Source: Phaeoceros laevis (taxonomy: Eukaryota > Anthocerotophyta > Anthocerotopsida > Notothyladales). From it: a DNA stretch of 61,341 nucleotides. The stretch is taken from NCBI GenBank assembly GCA_049999765.1, contig JBNGIQ010009386.1:33525-94865 (forward strand), read 5' to 3'. A model generated the notes under the pieces. The model was not told where the DNA came from and made no database searches. It was given only the letters and a program-made list of their open reading frames with translations. The translations under genes and the position numbers were made by a program. Positions 55,641 through 61,341 of the stretch are shown piece by piece (the first letter of the stretch is position 1; every line of letters begins with the position of its first letter).

Positions 55641-57091
55641 TGAACCCATGGTGTGCATGAAGCCTGCAGAGGCTTCTACCTCTGAAACGTTAACACACTC
55701 TCACTGAAGTGGAGCATGACTTGAGAGACATCGATCCATGAAGCCCTTGACCAGGTGCACTTGCAAATTGCATTGTCAGGTTTTGACGTTTCAAGGTAGT
55801 TGGGTGGCCATGGGTGCCTACTAAGTTAATAGTGGTAGGTGATGTGATGGTGGCAGGTCTTTGCAGTGATGACACGCTCGAGGCCTTGTGGACAGAGGTA
55901 CAATTTCTTCCTGTGCAGCAGCACTTGGGAGCTGAGCAGCACCTGCTTTTTCGTGAAGGGGCAAAAAGCCATGTGTAATGACATAGCATGTTCGATCGCT
56001 ATGAGCTCAGAAAACGTGCACTTGCACATCAAGAAACACAAGAAATTTGGCAAACACACCTAACACAGTTTGCCAAAATCAGGCCCTATACTTGCATACA
56101 ATGTAAGGGCTGGGGACCAAGCCGAGCTTAGCATACCCATTTATCATTACAGTCCATGTAACTACATCCGTTCTCAACATGATGTCAAACACTGTGTGTG
56201 CATCTTCCAACTGGCCACTTTCTGCATACATATTTTAGGCTATTGCCTGGTAGAATGCCACCTTCAAGCAGTTCTCTTGTAACGATCCCTTAATGCAGCT
56301 GCCTGCCCTGCTGCTGGACAGCACCAGCACAAACTTTCAGAAGGTAGGAGGTAAACATACGTAACACGGCTAGCTATAATCAGGCACTGGAAACCCCGCT
56401 GGCACTGCTGGCCTGAGAGTCCCAGCAGCCAGCATTACCAGCATACCGTCGCATCTTTGCAACTACCAGTCAAGGGTAGGAAGGTCGGATCCTGGAGTGG
56501 AAATGGCACAGAGCTACGAAGAGTTGCCAAAACGCTGGCAGAGGCCGAGGCAGAAGCAGCACTCCGGAGACCTGTGGCAGCAGTAGCGTTGGGCAAGTTC
56601 CACAAAAGTGCAGTGCCAACAGAGCCGGGTTTCTCATCCGCTGTGTCCCTCGACCCTAGCTGTCCTCGCGACTCCGCCCCGACTGCTCGTGACATCAATG
56701 TGTGCACACGAGAGCATGCATCCATGAATAGCATATGTGACATGCATGGATGTATGGCATGTGTGGCAGGCATGGATGTATGGTTGAAAGATAGAAAGAT
56801 GGCCGCACAGTCTCCTTAGCGAGTATAGTATCCCGCAGTCAGTGCACCCCATGCCGTGATCTCTTTGCAGGCAGTTAATCAAAACTGCTTTGCCTCAACC
56901 TCCCACTCTGGCATAACATGCTTACCGGTCAATTACCCACAACCACATCAGCTTGCAGTCTCGTTTCTCAAACAGCTTGTTTGCGTTTTCAATTTCTAAT
57001 ACAAAAAAGCGGTATAGCTTGTGTATCTGAATCAAGCATAAGCATAATCCTCTTGACTGCATGCTACAAGTCGGCAAGTAGTGTGGTGTCA
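55641..57091. other. Degenerate sequence, partly PPR-like
   Basis: No intact gene. Segments near 56040-56360 resemble the decayed minus-strand PPR units at 57.1-57.6 kb (shared CCTGAATTCACCTGCCTGCC-like and CAGCACCA text). An ATGCATGGATG-rich repetition lies at about 56735-56780. Otherwise nothing recognisable. Confidence 0.4.
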
Positions 57092-57331
57092 TTAGGCTGA
57101 ACATGCATAAGCCGCTCGACTGCATGCTACAAGGAGGCAAGTAAATGTGGTGTCATCAGAATACCAGCCAGCATCCATCATTTCCAGACAGGCAGCAGCC
57201 TCGTGTTCCTTCGCTTGCATCTTCAGACAGTAGCCCAGTACTGCGTCACCTTCAAGTACTCCTCCTACGGTCCCTGAATTCACCTGCCTGCAGCAGTTGC
57301 ACAAGCCTTGGGAAGTAAGCAAACTTAACAC
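57092..57331 (-). pseudogene. Decayed PPR repeat unit (minus strand), copy 1
   Basis: The minus strand reads GGVLEGDAVLGYCLKMQAKE, then ACLEMMDAGWYSDDTTFTCL and LVACSRAAYAC, a P-S repeat pair of the PLS-PPR type (compare EALKCFEMMQDAG and TFTCLLVAC). The unit is open for about 75 codons but isolated, with no start and no flanking repeats in frame. Confidence 0.65.
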
Positions 57332-57404
57332 TACCTGCTAAAATCTGGTCATACTGTTTCACCATGGCAACAATAATGTCGACCCTTACTGACCAGCCCC
57401 TCTT

Positions 57405-57640
57405 GACTGCATGCTATAAAGGCAAGTAAACGTGGTGTCATCGGGCTGAATACCAGCCGGAATCATCACAAATTTTGCACACATACTTACGAGATATGGC
57501 CCAGTACTGCGCTACCTTCAAGTAATCCTCTTTCTACGATCCCTGAATTCACCTGCCTGCCCTGCTGTACAGCACCAACAATTGCACAAGCCTTCAGGAG
57601 GCAAGCAAATTTAACACTCTGCTACAATCAGGCCATACAT
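57405..57640 (-). pseudogene. Decayed PPR repeat unit (minus strand), copy 2
   Basis: A second, more degraded copy of the 57110-57350 segment in the same orientation. It shares TGACTGCATGCTA, GTGGTGTCATC, CCCAGTACTGCG and CCTGAATTCACCTGCCTGC text. Two tandem copies about 295 bp apart indicate local duplication of relics after the gene died, or an original repeat array. Confidence 0.6.
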
Positions 57641-57720
57641 GGAAAGCAGCTTCACTCACAGATTGAGGACGAGGAATATAGGCCGCGTTCCTCAATCTGT
57701 GAGTGGAGCTGCTTTCCATG
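57638..57720. repeat. PPR-derived hairpin: 32-bp inverted repeat
   Basis: The arm 57638-57669 (CATGGAAAGCAGCT...) pairs with 57689-57720 with a single G:U pair and a 19-nt loop. In both orientations the arm translates to GKQLHSQIE, the hallmark end of a PPR L-type motif. So the hairpin arose by inverted duplication of PPR coding sequence. Such structures are the accepted origin of young plant MIR or hairpin siRNA loci. Whether it is transcribed is not visible. Confidence 0.88.
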
Positions 57721-58286
57721 GGGTGTCTAAATGCCGTCACAGGAATTTAAATTAGGTGATATGGACCGCCATGATACCTGGTTAACCACACGCAGCTGGA
57801 CGAGATGGGTCAGGCAGCTGCTGCTGGACCCGCATCAAGATCTATATAAGATGAGGCACCTTCTCATCCAGCCTTGCTGCAACCCGAAAGCCTAGGCCTG
57901 TTGCCCAGTTTCAGAATTATTCTCCACTTCCGACAAGCGGCTAAACGAGTGAGAGCCAAACTGCAGCATCTGGTGGGGAAGGCATGGTCTTCACCGTCTG
58001 TAGTGCCTCATCTAGATGACCCATACGGCCCACGAGATCCATCATGCACATGTAGTGCTCAATGGGTGGACTGATGCATTACCTGGTCCTCATGGCCTCA
58101 AAGTACTTCTGACCTGTATCTCCCACTACACCGACATGGCTGCATACTGTCAGCACACCAAGAATGGTATGCTGTCTGGCTGCACACCCTCCTCCCTCAT
58201 CCTGTCAACCGAGTGAAAGCAGGCCGCACTGTCTCCTCAGGCTTGGCGAGTATATCCTGCAGTCAGTGCACCCCATGCCGTGATCT

Positions 58287-58478
58287 CTATTCAGGCAGTG
58301 AATTCATCAACCACATCAGTTGCAGTCCTCGTTTCTCAATCAGCTGGTGGAGCTGCTTTCCTAGAGGCAGAGCTGCTGCAGGTGCACATGCCTGTAAGAA
58401 GCAACCCAATGAGACGGAGTTAGGAGTGTTGCCTTCATTTTGCATACTAGTGTCGAGACCGAGGGCTCCCTGACCCAT
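58287..58478 (-). pseudogene. Decayed PPR fragment (minus strand)
   Basis: Minus-strand ORF reading MQNEGNTPNSVSLGCFLQAC, then APAAALPLGKQLHQLIEKRG and LQLMW. This is recognisable PPR text (compare PNSVTFVSVLQACA and GKQLHQLIEKRG). It ends at a stop and has no flanking repeats in frame. The plus strand at 56900-57000 carries related CAGCTTGTTTG text. Confidence 0.7.
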
Positions 58479-58550
58479 CCCTCCTAGGCATAATTAATGC
58501 TATCATTGCATTCCATGTCTGTGCTCAAGAAAGCCTGCCAAGAACGCTGC

Positions 58551-58626
58551 GAGCAACATATTGCTCATGCAATATATTGCTCAAGCTCGACTGCTGCAGG
58601 CTTGAGCAACATATTGCTCAAGCACT
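58551..58626. repeat. Palindromic TTGCTC repeat cluster
   Basis: GAGCAACATATTGCTC occurs twice and is itself a near-palindrome. GCAATATATTGCTCAAGC (about 58568-58586) and GCTTGAGCAACATATTGC (about 58608-58625) form an 18-bp inverted repeat with one mismatch. A compact foldback structure. Confidence 0.75.
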
Positions 58627-59584
58627 TTCGTTCCAGCCCAAACTGACCCCGACCAGCCTCCACAGTCCCTCGTTTATGGCAGCCCCTCCCTAATGCCTAG
58701 GCAGCTCGTTAACAGCGAGCCCCTTGCCCCCACAGTTACCAACTCCGGCAACTCCTACGGGATCGCCCTCACATCCTGTCCACACTCAACCACGCCAGCC
58801 GGGGTCGCCGGCCCCGACCAGCCCCACCAATCCCTACCAGCCCCTACCAAGCCCGCATCTTGCTACATGCCGGTACCCTCTAGCCACACCTGGCACACCG
58901 GCCGTGCCCATGCTTCAGCTCGCCACGGCCCTTGGGGAGCTCCCTACACCAACCCCTACCAAGCGTATGCGAAAGGCGCGGCAATCTGCAGCCCCTACCC
59001 AAAAACAGCTACTCGACAAGCTCCTTAGGGCATTCTCAGGCATGCAGACTCGCATGCAGAACCTATCTGGACTCAAGGCAAAGATGGACAATTTCGACAC
59101 CATCCGTAGGTGCTCACGGCGGAGCCGCCCTGACCTGCTCCGTACCTTTTCCTGGCTAGCCGCTGTTGCCATGGCAGTTCCTTCCCCATTACCCTTCCAC
59201 CAGCCCAGCCTTGCTCTGTCTCCCTCGTGGCGGAAGAGGTGACCGATGGAGAGACCATTTAGAAATTCTGAAGAGGTGACCGGTGAAGAGACCATTTAGA
59301 AATTCTGCCCAACTTTGAAGCTCCTCCAGCCCACGTTTGCAAGACACGGACCCTTCTCGAAGCATGACAGTAGTCAACGCAGAAATACAGCATCAAGTAC
59401 ACTTTCAAGTGGAACAGACATGTAGACATGTAGACATGTAGCAGCACTAGTAGGATGATTATGGTGTTTAGCCAACTCCACATATTATGTTGGGAAAGAG
59501 CGGAACAGACACGTTGGCACACCTACGAATTCTAGCCATGCAGCAAAGGGCCTTGCGCGTAAAAGCCTTCTATTTAATTAAGCT
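58627..59584. other. Proline-rich open region and spacer
   Basis: A long plus-strand open frame (about 58724-59242) reads a Pro/Thr-rich part followed by KQLLDKLLRAFSGMQTRMQN, which looks helical. It lacks an ATG before the Pro-rich part and matches no family I know; it may be a piece of a transposon gag-like ORF or chance. A TGTAGACA repeat lies at about 59419-59440. Confidence 0.3.
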
Positions 59585-59727
59585 GAGAGGACATTGCCTG
59601 TAGCCACTGGCAGTTCACTTTTCCTGCCTAATATGTTCTTAAGGTGCACTTTTTACTGCCTAATATGTTCTTAACAGGAGTTGAATTGCATTCAGCAGAG
59701 CAAGGGAAGCCTTTGCTGCGACCTTAA

Positions 59728-60020
59728 CCCTTAAGGGCCCAGGCGTGTAACCCCGTTACTTTTCGCGGCTTCGCTCTCCCGGGGCCCGATCCCATAACGG
59801 GTCCTAGTTGGGCCCGTTCTATTTTGTGGCTTTTCTTTTGTCCGGTTCGGAGCCTCAAAGTACGGAGTTCCCTATGCCGTTGGATAGAGCTGGATGCGCT
59901 CTATCTAACCATATAAAATTTTAATTATTTTAAAAATATTACATATATAATTATTTTCAAAATTGTGGGCAAGGACAAAACTGGCCATAATATGGCTGTG
60001 CCCTGTGGGGTCATTAAGGG
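59728..60020. mobile_element. piggyBac-like MITE (TTAA target site)
   Basis: A 293-bp non-coding segment bounded on both sides by TTAA (59724-59727 and 60021-60024). Its ends are imperfect inverted repeats: CCCTTAAGGGCCC on the left and, inverted, CCCTTAATGACCC on the right (11 of 13). TTAA target duplication with CCCTT-type termini is the signature of the piggyBac superfamily. There is no transposase; the middle is AT-rich. Chance occurrence of TTAA is possible, but position exactly inside a larger interrupted repeat supports an insertion. Confidence 0.6.
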
Positions 60021-60390
60021 TTAAAGGAAACCGGCTTGTTATAAAGCCCGCGCTCGCTTCCGGATTATGAACGTAATCCCGCTCCTTTATGGAGATTAGC
60101 ACCGGGTAGCACATTACTACCAACGCCGGGTAGCACATTACCAACGCCGGGTAGCACATTACCAACGCCGGGTAGCACATTATGCCTGCAAGTCGCGGGA
60201 TTACTGCAAGTCGCGGGATTACGGGATTATGACTTGCCCCGGGATTACGCTCATAATCCCGGGGCTCGCGCGGGCTTTATAACTCGCCGCTTCCCTTTAA
60301 GTATGTTGAAGGAAGGCGGTCGCACCGGGTAGCATTACCCGTTACCCATGCTAATGCCATAACCCAGTGCTCCCGGCTTCCTTTTAACAT
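60021..60390. mobile_element. Foldback element with internal tandem repeats
   Basis: Long inner inverted repeats 60038-60080 (GTTATAAAGCCCGCGCTCG...) and 60241-60283 (ending GCGCGGGCTTTATAAC) pair over about 40 bp with few mismatches. Between them are four 21-bp units of the CGCCGGGTAGCACATTACCAA type (60101-60186) and two CTGCAAGTCGCGGGATTAC units. Outer inverted ends TTAAAGGAAACCGGC (60021) and CCGGCTTCCTTTTAA (60373-60387) suggest an element of about 367 bp next to, or sharing a TTAA with, the MITE. No coding capacity. Confidence 0.65.
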
Positions 60391-60760
60391 ACTCATTGTG
60401 GTTCTGGCCAGCGTTATATCACCCTCACCTTCATAACCCAAGCCATTCCATCTCATAATAGTAGAGTGTCTATCGGAGGAAACTAGCAAGTTTTTCAATA
60501 AAAAAGTTTGAAAGGTAGTTACAAAGTTTACTCAGCTTCAATCATTTTTTACTTGTTGTCATGTGCACTCGCATATCAAGCTGATTTCCCAACATATTAC
60601 AGCTAACAGTTGTTTGGGAGAAGATGCTCGAACAGCTTACCATTGATGTCAATATGGGCGGGTAACATCTCTTGATGCTGCAAAGCCTTTAGAGAGCGTT
60701 GTTCATTCTGAATGTGCTTTGGTTCAGCATGTGTGCTGACTTTAGGTGTATTTACCATCA

Positions 60761-61177
60761 CAAATTATGAGGCAAGCGGTTTCCACAGGGCCTCCCTATT
60801 GAAACTGCTTACACCCTATGGAAACCACTTCATATGCTCTTCTATGGAAGCCATGTGATTTTTGTCATACCTATGTTCCTAGTACAAGTTCCACATTAAT
60901 CACAAATGGAGAAATCATGTGGTTTTTTATGGTTGCTAAATGGATTTTTATCATATGAGTACCATAATCAGCACATAGTAGGTGACCTATATGCTTGGTC
61001 TTATAGTGCATATATATAGTTAGTGACATGGACGCAAAAATTTCATCAAAATTAGATTATGGTATTTGTGGATGCAACCTTTTCCATAGAGTACATTATT
61101 CAGATCATTTACATAAAATGGGCCATTTGAAGGATGTGCTTTTTTCGTAACTTCTTACGAAATAAATCTTTATTAAT
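60761..61177. other. AT-rich intergenic DNA
   Basis: About 420 bp, AT-rich, with repeated CATGTGATTTTT/CATGTGGTTTTTT text near 60850-60940. No gene is recognised. Confidence 0.4.
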
Positions 61178-61341
61178 AACTAGTATATGGCCCATTGAAT
61201 TCGACGCCCGTCCCTCCGCCCATCCATCCCATCTATCCATCCATCCCATTTATCCATCCCACCTATCCATCCATCCCATCCATCCCATCCATCCCATCCC
61301 CACCAATCCCCATCCCCATCTATCCATCCCCATCTATCCAT
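61178..61341. repeat. Second copy of the CATCC microsatellite element (partial)
   Basis: AACTAGTATATGGCCCATTG at about 61179 followed by CCCGTCC and a (CATCC/CCAT) microsatellite from 61213 to the window edge. Same head and order as 45807-45956, so it belongs to the same dispersed family; the rest is cut off by the window end. Confidence 0.8.

Larger units (their letters stand above)
59585..60760. repeat. Direct repeat, right copy, interrupted by insertions
   Basis: Homologous to 55180-55640, but split: 59585-59722 and 60395-60760 carry the repeat, and about 671 bp between them (59724-60394) are foreign. The break falls after AAGGGAAGCCTTTGCTGCG and resumes at ATTGTGGTTC. The inserted DNA contains the TTAA-flanked element and the foldback element listed below. 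Confidence 0.88.

Noticed and set aside
58724-59242. 172-codon Pro/Thr-rich plus-strand ORF
   Set aside because: It starts from TTG, has no upstream ATG, and lies among degenerate repeats. Kept only as a low-confidence note.

Overview
This window is nuclear DNA of a land plant. It carries intron-split genes for class III peroxidases, a SENSITIVE TO FREEZING 2 (SFR2) galactolipid remodelling enzyme, a MIZ1/DUF617 protein, an ALDH22-type aldehyde dehydrogenase and plant-type small heat-shock proteins. Genes are tightly packed (about one per 3.5 kb) and introns are mostly 75-300 bp. The first 191 bases encode the end of a PPR-DYW editing-factor-like protein that finishes in GRP instead of DYW. 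As I recall, that ending marks the DYW:KP branch found in plants with reverse (U-to-C) organelle editing. With the compact genome this points to a hornwort; a lycophyte or fern is possible. The assignment is inference. A run of exactly 100 N inside one gene is an assembly gap.

Layout from left to right: PPR-DYW 3' end (+); small plastid-targeted-looking ankyrin protein (+); about 4 kb with no gene; MIZ1-like protein (+); about 3 kb with a 74-bp duplication; U1 snRNP protein C (-); an unrecognised ORF (-); class III peroxidase (-); trigger-factor-like plastid protein (+); PPPDE/DeSI-like deubiquitinating or deSUMOylating protease (-); class II small HSP (+); PPR relic; HSP20 with a proline-rich tail (-); SFR2, 9 exons (-); ALDH22A1, 14 exons (-); class III peroxidase (+).

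From 33.2 to 39.9 kb lies a rearranged block: ribosomal protein eS24 (with a 1-bp lesion), a broken ILR1-like amidohydrolase, an inverted 5' fragment of NAA25, a perfect 24-bp hairpin, the intronless NAA25 gene with the assembly gap, and a second truncated copy of eS24. Then come another class III peroxidase (+), a nepenthesin-type aspartic protease (-) and tRNA-Ser(CGA) (+). An AT-rich, repeat-rich stretch follows with CATCC microsatellite elements and a LINE relic. It contains an intronless secreted cysteine-rich protein gene resembling the EXPP1 family (+), and then a CMGC/MAPK-like kinase whose activation loop lacks a TxY motif (-).

The last 8 kb contain no intact gene that I can see. They hold a graveyard of decayed PPR coding fragments on both strands, one of which forms a near-perfect 32-bp hairpin. 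There is also a large direct repeat whose second copy is interrupted by nested small inverted-repeat elements, including a TTAA-flanked piggyBac-like MITE. The genes do not form one pathway. Recurrent themes are peroxidases (three), small HSPs (two), plastid or envelope lipid and protein maintenance (SFR2, trigger factor, ankyrin), and expansion and decay of the PPR family.
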